Below, piece after piece: positions 52,788-61,293 of a DNA stretch of 64,000 nt (the stretch's first letter is position 1; each line of letters starts with the position of its first letter). The stretch covers positions 62,001 to 126,000 of the forward strand of contig NZ_JAYFUM010000012.1 in the NCBI RefSeq assembly GCF_034929435.1, read 5' to 3'. The notes beneath the pieces are model-generated. The model was not told the DNA's origin, made no database searches, and saw only the letters and a list, made by a program, of their open reading frames with translations. The position numbers and the translations under genes are program-made. The DNA is from Arcicella rigui. GTDB lineage: Bacteria > Bacteroidota > Bacteroidia > Cytophagales > Spirosomataceae.

Positions 52788-52813
52788 TTAGAAAAATCAT
52801 GATTTTTTTCTAA
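52788..52813 (+). terminator. Imperfect hairpin between the second and third kinase genes
   Basis: TTAGAAAAATCA followed directly by TGATTTTTTTCTAA (52788-52813); arms pair with a two-base bulge. It lies 92 bp after the second kinase stop and 28 bp before the third kinase ATG. It could be a weak terminator or a leader hairpin of the third gene. Confidence 0.35.
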
Positions 52814-52840
52814 TCTTTGGTATTCCAAAAACTAAAATTT

Positions 52841-54682
52841 ATGCAAGTAAGTACAAGTACATGGTCGAATAGTTTTTATCCTCAAATTTTAGATTTAATC
52901 CACGACGCTGTACATGTAGTTGATACAGACTATCGTTTTGTGGGTTTCAATCAAGCTTTCTTCGGTTTTTATCATACTCTATTTAATGAACCTCCCCAAA
53001 TCGGTGAGCGTGGAAAACAATTATCTGATGAGCTTTACCGTGAAATTGTGAGCGAGTCATATTCAAGAGGATTTCGAGGTGAACAATTTCTGATTTCACA
53101 CAGTATAAACAACCTTTATTTAGATTTTTCAGTTACTCCAAATTTCAATGCCAATAAAGAGGTTGACTATCTCATTGTTTGCAGTCGTGAAACTACACAA
53201 ACCAATCTTTTACTCCAACAAGTAACCAGTCAAGAACGAAAATACCAGCATTTAGTTGAAAGTATGAATGACATCATCTATCAAGCAGATAGAGAAGGAC
53301 GATTTACTTTTTTGAATAAAGCTTGGGAAGATATTTTGGGCTATACTGTGGAAGAAAGTTTGGGAAAAGACTTCAAGAATTTTACCATTCCAGAAGATTA
53401 CGAAAATACCAGAATTGCTTTTGGCCCTTTGTTTCAAAAGAAAATAGAATCCTGTCGTGAAGAGATTAGATACGTCGATAAAAATGGCAATATAAAATGG
53501 TTGATTGCTCATGCAAAATTGCTTTTGAATGAAAATGGCAAGATCTTAGGAACAACAGGCACGCTTAAAGACATTACTGGCGAAAAAGCGAATGCCCATC
53601 TCAATGAATTATTATTGGATAATGTTCGAGATATTATTACGCTCAATAATATGGAAGGAAAATGTATTTACATTTCTCCGTCCGTAGAGGCACTTACTGG
53701 CTATAAACCCAAAGAAATTATTGGGCAATATATACGTAATTTTTATCATCCCGACGACCTTATCCGTTTAGAAAAAGAAGGTAAACTTTTACGCCAAGAC
53801 CCCGACCCAAACTCTTCTTACGAATTTAGATTTAAGAAAAAAAACGGAGAATATACTTGGTTGGAAGGCACATATAAAATCTTTTTTGATAATTATGATT
53901 TAGAAAGAAGAGTAATAAGTTCGTCCAGAGAAATTACCGAACGCAAATTGGCGGAGGAAGGACTCATGAAAGCTCTCCAAAAAGAAAGAGAACTCAACGA
54001 GCTGAAAACCAGATTTGTAGCCATGACAGCCCATGAATTCAAAACGCCACTTTCAACGATTGCTTCGGCGGCTGATATAATTGATATTTTAATTACGCAA
54101 CTTCAAGATAGCCGTAAAGATATTATTACCAAACAGCTAAGTAATATTCATTCAGAAATCGTCAGAATTAATAAAATGATGAATGAAACCTTGTTCCTTG
54201 GTAAAATTGAAGCCGAAAATACACAAGTAAATCGAGATGAAATTGACCTTGTTGATGTAATTACTTATATGGCCGACCGTCAGAATAAACATCAACAAGA
54301 TGGCAGAAAACTGGAATTAATTATTGAAGGAACAAGACGCAAAGTATTTGCCGATATTCAACATTTAGAGCATATTGTTGATAATATTCTTTCAAATGCC
54401 TTTAAGTACTCTAAAGAAAAAGAAAGTCCGAAATTGATTTTAACCTTCAATGATAGCGACTATCAAATCAAAATCATTGATTTTGGTATTGGTATTCCTC
54501 AGTATCAGCAGAAAAAAGTTTATACTTCATTTTTCAGAGGAAATAATGTCGGAGGAATAAAAGGGACTGGACTCGGTTTATTGATTGTACACAATTTAGT
54601 AAAAATAAACGGCGGGGAAATTTCTTTTGAAAGTACCGAAAACGTAGGGACTACTTTTACTATTAATTTTCCTTATTTTTAA
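52841..54682 (+). CDS. Triple-PAS sensor histidine kinase, no TM segment (paralogue 3)
   Basis: 613 residues from the ATG at 52841 (an upstream in-frame TTG at 52817 would add eight residues lacking a PAS-like start). PAS x3 (second YQHLVESMNDIIYQADREGRF, third RDIITLNNMEGKCIYISPS), HisKA H398 in AMTAHEFKTPLS, HATPase with VDNILSNAFKYS, DFGIGIP, GTGLGLLIV. No TM or receiver domain. Its stop overlaps the start of an HDAC-family gene (TAATG at 54680-54684), so the two are translationally coupled; a link of this kinase to protein deacetylation is an inference. Confidence 0.92.
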   Translation: MQVSTSTWSNSFYPQILDLIHDAVHVVDTDYRFVGFNQAFFGFYHTLFNEPPQIGERGKQLSDELYREIVSESYSRGFRGEQFLISHSINNLYLDFSVTPNFNANKEVDYLIVCSRETTQTNLLLQQVTSQERKYQHLVESMNDIIYQADREGRFTFLNKAWEDILGYTVEESLGKDFKNFTIPEDYENTRIAFGPLFQKKIESCREEIRYVDKNGNIKWLIAHAKLLLNENGKILGTTGTLKDITGEKANAHLNELLLDNVRDIITLNNMEGKCIYISPSVEALTGYKPKEIIGQYIRNFYHPDDLIRLEKEGKLLRQDPDPNSSYEFRFKKKNGEYTWLEGTYKIFFDNYDLERRVISSSREITERKLAEEGLMKALQKERELNELKTRFVAMTAHEFKTPLSTIASAADIIDILITQLQDSRKDIITKQLSNIHSEIVRINKMMNETLFLGKIEAENTQVNRDEIDLVDVITYMADRQNKHQQDGRKLELIIEGTRRKVFADIQHLEHIVDNILSNAFKYSKEKESPKLILTFNDSDYQIKIIDFGIGIPQYQQKKVYTSFFRGNNVGGIKGTGLGLLIVHNLVKINGGEISFESTENVGTTFTINFPYF

Positions 54683-55584
54683 TGTTAAAAATCGCTTATT
54701 CTTCCATTTATCAACATCCGTTACCAGAAGGACATCGTTTCCCGATGTTGAAGTATGAATTAATTCCCGAACAATTGCTTTATGAAGGTACTTGTAGTCC
54801 AGCGAATTTTTTCGTTCCAGAAGCAGTTGATGAAAAATGGATTCTTCTGAGCCACGATGCAGAGTACTGGGAAGACTTAAAAAATCTTCGCCTCGACCCA
54901 AAAATGGTTCGAAAAATCGGTTTTCCTTTGTCTGAAGCATTAGTAATGCGTGAAACCATCATCACACAAGGCACAATTGATTGCTGTCATTTTGCTTTTG
55001 AAAATGGCGTAGCCATGAACGTTGCAGGCGGAACGCATCATGCTTACTCCAATAAAGGCGAAGGATTCTGTTTGCTCAACGACGTAGCAGTGGCAGCCAA
55101 TTATTTGTTAGCTCAAAAGTTAGCTCATAAAATTTTAGTCATTGATTTAGACGTACATCAAGGCAACGGAACGGCTGAAATTTTTCAGCAAGAAAAGCGA
55201 GTCTTTACTTTTTCGATGCACGGAAAAGAAAATTACCCACTTCACAAAGAAAAATCTGATTTAGACATCGAACTCCCAACTTATACGCAAGATGAGCCGT
55301 ACTTGTCTTTACTTTATGAAACACTTCCGAAATTAATCAAAAGCCAAAATCCAGATTTTTTATTTTATGTTTCTGGCGTTGATATTTTAGCAACGGATAA
55401 ACTGGGTAAACTAAGTGTTTCAAAAGAAGGATGTTATCGACGTGACGAATTTGTTTTTGAACAAGCTAAAATGAACAATTTACCGATTGTAGTAGCCATG
55501 GGTGGAGGTTACTCACCTAAAATTACAGACATCGTAGAAGCCCATTGCAATACTTTCCGCTTGGCTGAGAAAATGTATTTTTGA
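54682..55584 (+). CDS. Histone-deacetylase-family (arginase/deacetylase superfamily) protein
   Basis: 300 residues. Catalytic motifs intact: H119-H120 in NVAGGTHHAY, zinc ligands D157 and H159 in VIDLDVHQGNG and D234 in YVSGVDIL, and the C-terminal AMGGGYS loop. It removes acyl groups from lysine or from a small amine; bacterial HDAC homologues act on acetoin metabolism, polyamines or proteins. Translational coupling to the third PAS kinase is unusual and suggests co-regulation; the N-terminus (MLKIAYSSIYQHPLPEGHRFP) is the normal start of the family. Confidence 0.92.
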   Translation: MLKIAYSSIYQHPLPEGHRFPMLKYELIPEQLLYEGTCSPANFFVPEAVDEKWILLSHDAEYWEDLKNLRLDPKMVRKIGFPLSEALVMRETIITQGTIDCCHFAFENGVAMNVAGGTHHAYSNKGEGFCLLNDVAVAANYLLAQKLAHKILVIDLDVHQGNGTAEIFQQEKRVFTFSMHGKENYPLHKEKSDLDIELPTYTQDEPYLSLLYETLPKLIKSQNPDFLFYVSGVDILATDKLGKLSVSKEGCYRRDEFVFEQAKMNNLPIVVAMGGGYSPKITDIVEAHCNTFRLAEKMYF

Positions 55585-55592
55585 TTTATAAA

Positions 55593-55627
55593 AAAAGCTT
55601 GATGATTCTGTTCATCAAGCTTTTCTA
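55593..55627. terminator. Bidirectional terminator between the HDAC gene and its convergent neighbour
   Basis: AAAAGCTTGATGA (55593-55605), loop TTCTGT, TCATCAAGCTTTT (55612-55624): perfect 13-bp stem with A's on the left and T's on the right. It fills nearly the whole gap between the two stops. Confidence 0.85.
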
Positions 55628-56038
55628 TTAAAATATCGTAATATCTTCGTTTACTTTCTTAGCTTTTCTCTCTTTTTTCATTTTCTCGAAGGTTACTTTT
55701 TTGGGTTTTACATCCGTTTTTAAACCTTTTTGAATTTGTAAATTATGTTCAAAAAACTCAATCGCTCTTTGTACTTTATGCTTATTGATAGTCAGAAAAT
55801 AGGGTTGGCGACCATTTTTTTGAATCAATCGAGCATCTAATTTATAAATTGTACCTTCTGGAAAATCAGAAATGATTTTAGTTGGGCAGCCAATTTTTAA
55901 ATCACAAGGAATCGTTTGTCCATCAATGGTTTTTAATCTTGGTCTATTTCTTCGGGTGTCAAAATACACCTTAGCATAAATGTCCAAGAAGATTTTCTTC
56001 TCTAATTCAGGCATTTGGGAAATGAGCGAGAGTTGCAT
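55628..56038 (-). CDS. Conserved-looking small basic protein, function unknown
   Basis: 136 residues, lysine-rich at the C-terminus (KTDVKPKKVTFEKMKKERKAKKV). The middle has a compact beta pattern (YAKVYFDTRRNRPRLKTIDGQTIPCDLKIGCPTKIISDFPEGTIYKLDARLI) reminiscent of a small OB- or RNA-binding-like fold, but I do not recognise a family. It lies convergent to the HDAC gene and shares its terminator. Nucleic-acid binding is possible from the charge, nothing more. Confidence 0.5.
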   Translation of the reverse strand: MQLSLISQMPELEKKIFLDIYAKVYFDTRRNRPRLKTIDGQTIPCDLKIGCPTKIISDFPEGTIYKLDARLIQKNGRQPYFLTINKHKVQRAIEFFEHNLQIQKGLKTDVKPKKVTFEKMKKERKAKKVNEDITIF

Positions 56039-56137
56039 TGATGGAATTGGAATTTTGTTGTTTTTTTAAAATTAAAAACAATAATTTAATTTTTCAAGAG
56101 AAAGCTTAATTTTCCTAAGAGGAAAAGCATCACAAAA

Positions 56138-57361
56138 TTACTTTTTACTATTGAAAAACTGAAATGTTCCTAAAGCATAACTCTGCAAGGTAGAACCATG
56201 CGTTCCGCCGATGGTTGTGTAAAGAGTTACATTTCCACCTTTTGCTTTCATTGCTGCCACAGCCGTTGTTGAATTTAGATAAAATACTTGTTGGTCGGCA
56301 TCGCCGTGATACAGTTGCGTTTCGGTTTTTGGCCCCCAGTCATATACATCATTGTCTTTTACGGCATTCAAAAAGGCAGTATCAGTACCATCATTTACCG
56401 CTTTTTTGAAACTATCTGAAAAAGCAAGATTAAAGCTTACGCTAACATCAGTATTCGTACCATTCGCTTGAATATCAGCAGCGTAAGGAGCTTTGAAGTA
56501 AGCGTCCATTGTTCTGTTGAGTCCATAAACACGATTGTAAGTTTGCACAACCCAAATATATAATTGATTATACGCCGCTATGCCATGCGTAGTTTCATTC
56601 ATTAAGTACTTCATAAATGCCGTTTTGTTGTATGCTCCAGCACCGCAAGAAGAAGCCACTAAATTAAACTCATTCGGGAATTGTTCTTCAATTTTTTTCT
56701 GTAAAGACATCGTAGCAAATCCGCCTTGGGAATACCCCGTAATCATTAATTTTTTATTCCAATTCACTTTTTCTTGTTTAATAAATTCAGCAGAAGCCCT
56801 AATCATATCCAAGCTGGCTTGTGCCAAACTTTCACGATGTTCGTAAGGGTGAACGATGTTTTTGGAAGTACCATAGCCAATATAATCGGGGCAAGCAATG
56901 ATATAGCCATTAGAAGCGAACAGCGAAGCAATTGAGTAAGATTCGCTACCAGTACCATAATTTGAAGGAGCATCAGTATCCGAACGTATCGTACCATGTT
57001 GCTGGCTGATGAGCGGAACAGCCTCGGTAGTAGTTGGAATAAGCAAAGCCCCCGAAACTTGGACTTCAGTTCCGTCCGTATTTTTGGTTTTATAAACGAT
57101 TTTGTAAGCCTTGATGTCGTACTTTACTAAACCTGTTACAAAAGCATTAACCAGTGGGTCGTTGATACCGCCCGTTAGTACTGCTGTTCGGGTTTTTAAA
57201 TCGTTGATGGTATAAGAGCCAATCAGATTTGTACTTACCAAATAAGTATTTGTGGGAGTTGGCTCGATGTTAGTACTACTTTCTTTACAGCTTGAAAGCC
57301 AAAAAGTAAAGACAAAAAAGAAAGCGTATAGTAATAGTTTTTTTTGTCGAGAATCGTTCAT
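56138..57361 (-). CDS. Lipoprotein alpha/beta-hydrolase (secretory lipase-like)
   Basis: 407 residues. Lipobox WLSSC (C25) after a hydrophobic h-region. Hydrolase core with the nucleophile S211 in ITGYSQGGFATM, an acid in LYHGDADQQVFY and the late His in GGTHGSTLQSY; oxyanion region ISQQHGTIRS. The layout matches secretory lipase (LIP-type) or related carboxylesterases tethered to the outer membrane. Its promoter is recognisable on the minus strand: TAAATTTG (57419-57412) with TTG 23 bases upstream. Confidence 0.83.
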   Translation of the reverse strand: MNDSRQKKLLLYAFFFVFTFWLSSCKESSTNIEPTPTNTYLVSTNLIGSYTINDLKTRTAVLTGGINDPLVNAFVTGLVKYDIKAYKIVYKTKNTDGTEVQVSGALLIPTTTEAVPLISQQHGTIRSDTDAPSNYGTGSESYSIASLFASNGYIIACPDYIGYGTSKNIVHPYEHRESLAQASLDMIRASAEFIKQEKVNWNKKLMITGYSQGGFATMSLQKKIEEQFPNEFNLVASSCGAGAYNKTAFMKYLMNETTHGIAAYNQLYIWVVQTYNRVYGLNRTMDAYFKAPYAADIQANGTNTDVSVSFNLAFSDSFKKAVNDGTDTAFLNAVKDNDVYDWGPKTETQLYHGDADQQVFYLNSTTAVAAMKAKGGNVTLYTTIGGTHGSTLQSYALGTFQFFNSKK

Positions 57362-57411
57362 GTGAGTTTATTTTAATTTTTTTATTAACGTTAAAAAACC
57401 TTAAAGCGTAT

Positions 57412-57445
57412 CAAATTTATGATATTACAGAGATAAGTCGCACAA
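57412..57445 (-). promoter_or_regulatory. Promoter of the lipoprotein hydrolase gene
   Basis: Minus strand TTG (57445-57443), 23 bases, TAAATTTG (57419-57412): a full match to TAnnTTTG. About 50 bp upstream of the ATG at 57361. A/T richness gives a moderate false-positive risk. Confidence 0.45.
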
Positions 57446-57533
57446 TAATTCCGAATTGTCGCATAGTTCCCTATATCTATACGGAATAAGCGAATTTTGA
57501 GTTAATACTCAAGATATAAACCTTTACTCATTT

Positions 57534-60341
57534 ATGAAAAAAAGTATTGCTGCCTTTGCCCTTTTCCTATTTACTGCTTCTCAAATATTTGCTCAATCTC
57601 CTGTGAATGGTGAAGTTCGAGAAATTCTTTCACAAAAACCTTTAAAAAGTGCTTATGTGAGTTTGGTTTCTTTGATGGATTCTACCAGAAAAAGAATGGT
57701 GACAACCAACGACCAAGGAAAATTTCAGTTTCCACAAATAAGAAGAGGCAACTATTCGCTCAGAGTAAGTTTTGTGGGTTTCAAAGAGTATCGCCAAAAC
57801 ATTAGCATTACGGGCGAAGCCATGACCATTCCGCCGATTTTATTAGAAGAAGATAGCCAAACCTTGAACGAAGTAAAAGTAGTAGGACAAGTAGCGGGCG
57901 TTATTCAAAAGAAAGATACTTTGCAGTTCAACGCTCGTGCCTACAAAGTGAATCCTGATGCAAATGCCGATGAACTTATTGAAAAATTGCCCGGTGCAGT
58001 AGTGGAAAATGGTAAAATGCAGATTCAAGGCGAAGAAGTAAAACAAGTAATGATTGATGGAAAACTTTTCTTCGGAAAAGATGCTACCGCAGCCATGAAA
58101 AATATTCCAGCCGAAGTAATTGATAAAATTCAGGTTTTTGACCAGCTCAGTGAACAATCTCAATTAACTGGTCTCGACGATGGAAATACCACAAAAACTG
58201 TCAATATCACTACTCGCCCCGATATGCGAAATGGCGTTTTTGGGCGAAATGCAGCAGGAATTGGCACAAATGATACTTATAAAGTAAATTCAAGTATCAA
58301 TCGTTTCAAAGGAAATAGCCGTTTTACCGCTTTGTTTCAGTCGAATAATATCAATGAACAAAATTTTTCTTCTGAAGATTTAATTGGCGTTTCCAGTGGC
58401 TCAGCACAAACCCGAAGAGGTGGCGGAGGCGGTGGACAAGGCGGAGGTGGCGGTCAGGCTGGCGGAGGTATGAATAATACCAGTAATTTTTTAGTCAATA
58501 ATCAGCCCGGTTATAATAAAACCAATGCTTTGGGTTTGAATTACTCTAATGAATGGGGAACAAAATTGAAATTTCAAGGCAGTTATTTCTTGAATCAATC
58601 AAATAATTCATTGATTGAAAATACTTATCAGCAATATATTCAAAGCAATAATGCTGGACAAACCTATTCAGAAACAAGTAATTCAAGTACAAAAAGTTTG
58701 AACCATCGTGCCTATTTTAGATTGGAGTACAAAATTGATGATAATAATTCTTTAGTAATGACTCCCAACTTGAGCATTCAAAATACGGATGTTACTTCGG
58801 GTTATTCGGGTGTCACAAGTTTGAAAGATACCAAACTCAATGAAGTTTCTAACCTAAATGTCAGTAATAACAATGCCATTAATTTTTCAAATAATATTTT
58901 GTTCAGACACCGTTTTGCCAAAATGGGCAGAGCTTTAACCTTAAATGTTTCAACTACTTATAATGATAAAAATGCCGATAATTTGCTGAAATCTACCAAT
59001 TTGTATTATGGCACAAATCCTTCATCAAGAATATTAAATCAAAGTTCGCATACTGATGCCAGCGGTTGGGGCTTATCGACTAATTTGAGCTATTCAGAAC
59101 CGATAAGTAAACAAAGTGCGGTTTTTCTGAATTCAAGTTTTGGTTATAACCAAAGTCAGTCAGAGAAGTATGCCTATAATTTTACAGATGCCGAACAGGT
59201 TTATAATCAATTAGATACGCTTTTGAGCAACGTTTTTAGTAGTAATTATTATACTTATCGGGTTGGTACAGGTTTTCGTCAGTTTTCACGAACTTTGAAT
59301 ATTTCTTCCGAAATCCGTTATCAGAATACTCAACTTATGAACGAGCAAGTATTTCCGAAAGAATATCATCTTGATAGAAGTTTTAATAATATTTTACCAT
59401 CGTTTTCATTGCGATACAATATTAGTGGCAACGCAAAATCGCTTCGCTTTAATTATCAAACCCAAACCCAACAACCCAGCGTAAGCCAGTTGCAAGAAGT
59501 AGTAAACAATAATAATCCTTTGCGACTTTCAACGGGTAATTCGGCTTTAAAACAAGAGTATCAGCATCAACTTTCGCTTCGTTACACGGCTACAAGTCCG
59601 ACGACCTTCTCAAATTTTGTTACTTTAATGAGTGCCAGTTTTGTGATGGGTAATATCACCAATAGTAGTTTTATCGCTTCAAAAGATACGATTATTTCAA
59701 AAGATATTGTCTTGAAAACGGGTTCGCAGTTGTCTCGTCCAGTCAATTTAGATGGACAATATTCTATTAGAGGATTTATGTCTTACGGTTTTCCTGTAAA
59801 GGCAATTAAGTCGAATATAAATTCAAACATCACGGCTAATTTTTCTCGTACACCCGGTTTGGTCAATAATGTAATGAACTATTCAGATTCACAGAAATAT
59901 ACTTTTGGCTTGGTGCTAAGTAGCAATATTAGCGAAAAGATAGACTTTACAATTTCATCGAACTCGAATATCAATTATGTGCAGAATACCATTTCTACCA
60001 ATCTGAATAATAATTATTTCAATCAAAATCTGAAAATTCGTTTGAATATTATCATCGGTAAAGGTTTTGTCTTTAATACAGACGCAACACATTTTTCATA
60101 TTCAGGTTTGTCGTCGAGCTACAATCAAAAATATACTTTATGGAATATGGCTGTGGCAAAGAAATTATTTGAAAAACAGCAAGGAGAAGTACGATTGTCG
60201 GTTTTTGATTTATTGAAACAAAACACAAGTATTCAAAGAAATATCACAACTACTTATATCGAAGACGTGCAGTCGAATGTATTACAACAATATTTTATGC
60301 TGACGTTTAGCTATAACTTGAAGAAATATTGGAAAAGCTGA
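57534..60341 (+). CDS. TonB-receptor-like outer-membrane protein with carboxypeptidase-regulatory domain
   Basis: 935 residues. Signal peptide MKKSIAAFALFLFTASQIFAQ; carboxypeptidase-regulatory-like domain (PVNGEVREILSQKPLKSAYVSL... about 24-105); plug-like region (KLPGAVVENGKMQIQGEEVKQVMIDGKLFFGKDATAAMKNIPAEVIDKIQVFDQLS); and a long barrel ending in aromatic-rich strands (YFMLTFSYNLKKYWKS). The glycine-rich insert (near residues 295-318, G-G-G repeats with Q) is in a loop early in the barrel. No TonB box is visible to me. Probably binds or imports a ligand at the surface; ligand unknown. Leading member of no operon here; a convergent SDR follows. Confidence 0.85.
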   Translation: MKKSIAAFALFLFTASQIFAQSPVNGEVREILSQKPLKSAYVSLVSLMDSTRKRMVTTNDQGKFQFPQIRRGNYSLRVSFVGFKEYRQNISITGEAMTIPPILLEEDSQTLNEVKVVGQVAGVIQKKDTLQFNARAYKVNPDANADELIEKLPGAVVENGKMQIQGEEVKQVMIDGKLFFGKDATAAMKNIPAEVIDKIQVFDQLSEQSQLTGLDDGNTTKTVNITTRPDMRNGVFGRNAAGIGTNDTYKVNSSINRFKGNSRFTALFQSNNINEQNFSSEDLIGVSSGSAQTRRGGGGGGQGGGGGQAGGGMNNTSNFLVNNQPGYNKTNALGLNYSNEWGTKLKFQGSYFLNQSNNSLIENTYQQYIQSNNAGQTYSETSNSSTKSLNHRAYFRLEYKIDDNNSLVMTPNLSIQNTDVTSGYSGVTSLKDTKLNEVSNLNVSNNNAINFSNNILFRHRFAKMGRALTLNVSTTYNDKNADNLLKSTNLYYGTNPSSRILNQSSHTDASGWGLSTNLSYSEPISKQSAVFLNSSFGYNQSQSEKYAYNFTDAEQVYNQLDTLLSNVFSSNYYTYRVGTGFRQFSRTLNISSEIRYQNTQLMNEQVFPKEYHLDRSFNNILPSFSLRYNISGNAKSLRFNYQTQTQQPSVSQLQEVVNNNNPLRLSTGNSALKQEYQHQLSLRYTATSPTTFSNFVTLMSASFVMGNITNSSFIASKDTIISKDIVLKTGSQLSRPVNLDGQYSIRGFMSYGFPVKAIKSNINSNITANFSRTPGLVNNVMNYSDSQKYTFGLVLSSNISEKIDFTISSNSNINYVQNTISTNLNNNYFNQNLKIRLNIIIGKGFVFNTDATHFSYSGLSSSYNQKYTLWNMAVAKKLFEKQQGEVRLSVFDLLKQNTSIQRNITTTYIEDVQSNVLQQYFMLTFSYNLKKYWKS

Positions 60342-60354
60342 GGATAAGTAGAAG

Positions 60355-60524
60355 TTATGAATTTTGAATTATGAGATAAGATTTGCCTTATGGAATACAC
60401 AGAGTAACACAGAGCATTTACAGAGAAAGACTATAAAATTACTCTGTGGAACTCAGTACAAACTCTGTTTAACTCTGTGAATAAATCGACCTATCTCATA
60501 ATTCATAATTCAAAACTCATAATT
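60355..60524. repeat. Nested stutter-repeat dyad between convergent genes
   Basis: Outer arms TTATGA/ATTTTGAATTATGAGATA (60355-60378) pair imperfectly with 60491-60524; inner arms CACAGAGTAACACAGAG (60398-60414) and CTCTGTTTAACTCTGTG (60463-60479) match at 15 of 17. The whole 170 bp can fold into a stem inside a stem. Lies between the TonB-like and the convergent SDR gene. Confidence 0.55.
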
Positions 60525-61293
60525 AATAAGGTGAAGGCCCTACCGAAGTCCAGCCACCGTCAACCACTACACTTTGTCCAGTGATTTGTCTGGAAAGCGG
60601 CGAAACCAAAAAGAGTGCGGCATTGGCAATATCTTGTACAGTTGAAGGTCGCCCAGTGGGTGTAATTCTCGACCAAGTTTCTAAATAATTGGTATCGCTC
60701 AAAGTACGTTCGGTTAAAGTTGCTCCCGGTGCAACGGTATTGATATTGATTTGAAAAGGCGATAAATCTACCACCAAATTTTTGGCTAATTGTTCAATTC
60801 CTGCTTTGGTCATGCCATAAGCAGCTAAGTATTTATGAGCTTGATGCCCCGTTACGGAAGAAGTCAGCAAAACACTTCCGCCATTTCCTTGAGCAATCAT
60901 TTCTTTTGTGACGGCTTGCGTAAGGAAAAAAGTACCGAAGAGATTTACTTGTAAAATTTTTTGCATGGATTCGGGTTGATATTCCCAAAAATCCCCAAAA
61001 GTAGTAATGCCAGCGTTGGCAATCAGGATATCTATTTTGCCAAAAATATCTATGGTTTTCTTTACTAATGCTTGAATAGTTGCCAATTCTGAAACGTCTC
61101 CGACAAATTTTTCACAAATTCCCCCATCAGCTTGAATCGTGGCAACAGCAGTACTTGCTAAAGCTTCGTCCATGTCGTTGAGCATTACTTTTGCTCCAGC
61201 TTGGGTCAATTGTTTGGCAATTTCAAAGCCAATACCGATTCCAGCACCTGTAACAATGGCAACTTGATGATTAAAAAGATGATTAATTATCAT
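60523..61293 (-). CDS. Short-chain dehydrogenase/reductase
   Basis: 256 residues, classical SDR. Cofactor loop VTGAGIGIG (14-22), NAG in ILIANAG, catalytic S145, Y159 and K163 (YLAAYGMTKAG). Typical NAD(P)H binding in the Rossmann fold; acid residue N39-D40 after strand 2 favours NAD(H). Related to gluconate 5-dehydrogenase/3-oxoacyl-ACP reductase groups, so the substrate is open. Its start overlaps the stop of the preceding carboxypeptidase-regulatory-domain gene by 11 bp. Confidence 0.85.
   Translation of the reverse strand: MIINHLFNHQVAIVTGAGIGIGFEIAKQLTQAGAKVMLNDMDEALASTAVATIQADGGICEKFVGDVSELATIQALVKKTIDIFGKIDILIANAGITTFGDFWEYQPESMQKILQVNLFGTFFLTQAVTKEMIAQGNGGSVLLTSSVTGHQAHKYLAAYGMTKAGIEQLAKNLVVDLSPFQININTVAPGATLTERTLSDTNYLETWSRITPTGRPSTVQDIANAALFLVSPLSRQITGQSVVVDGGWTSVGPSPY

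Noticed and set aside
52817..52840. An upstream TTG start for the third PAS kinase
   Set aside because: It would place the start at the edge of a hairpin (52788-52813) and add residues unrelated to the PAS domain; the ATG at 52841 is more likely.
48807..54682. Hybrid histidine kinases or one-component regulators
   Set aside because: None of the three proteins has a receiver or a DNA-binding domain; each ends at the HATPase.
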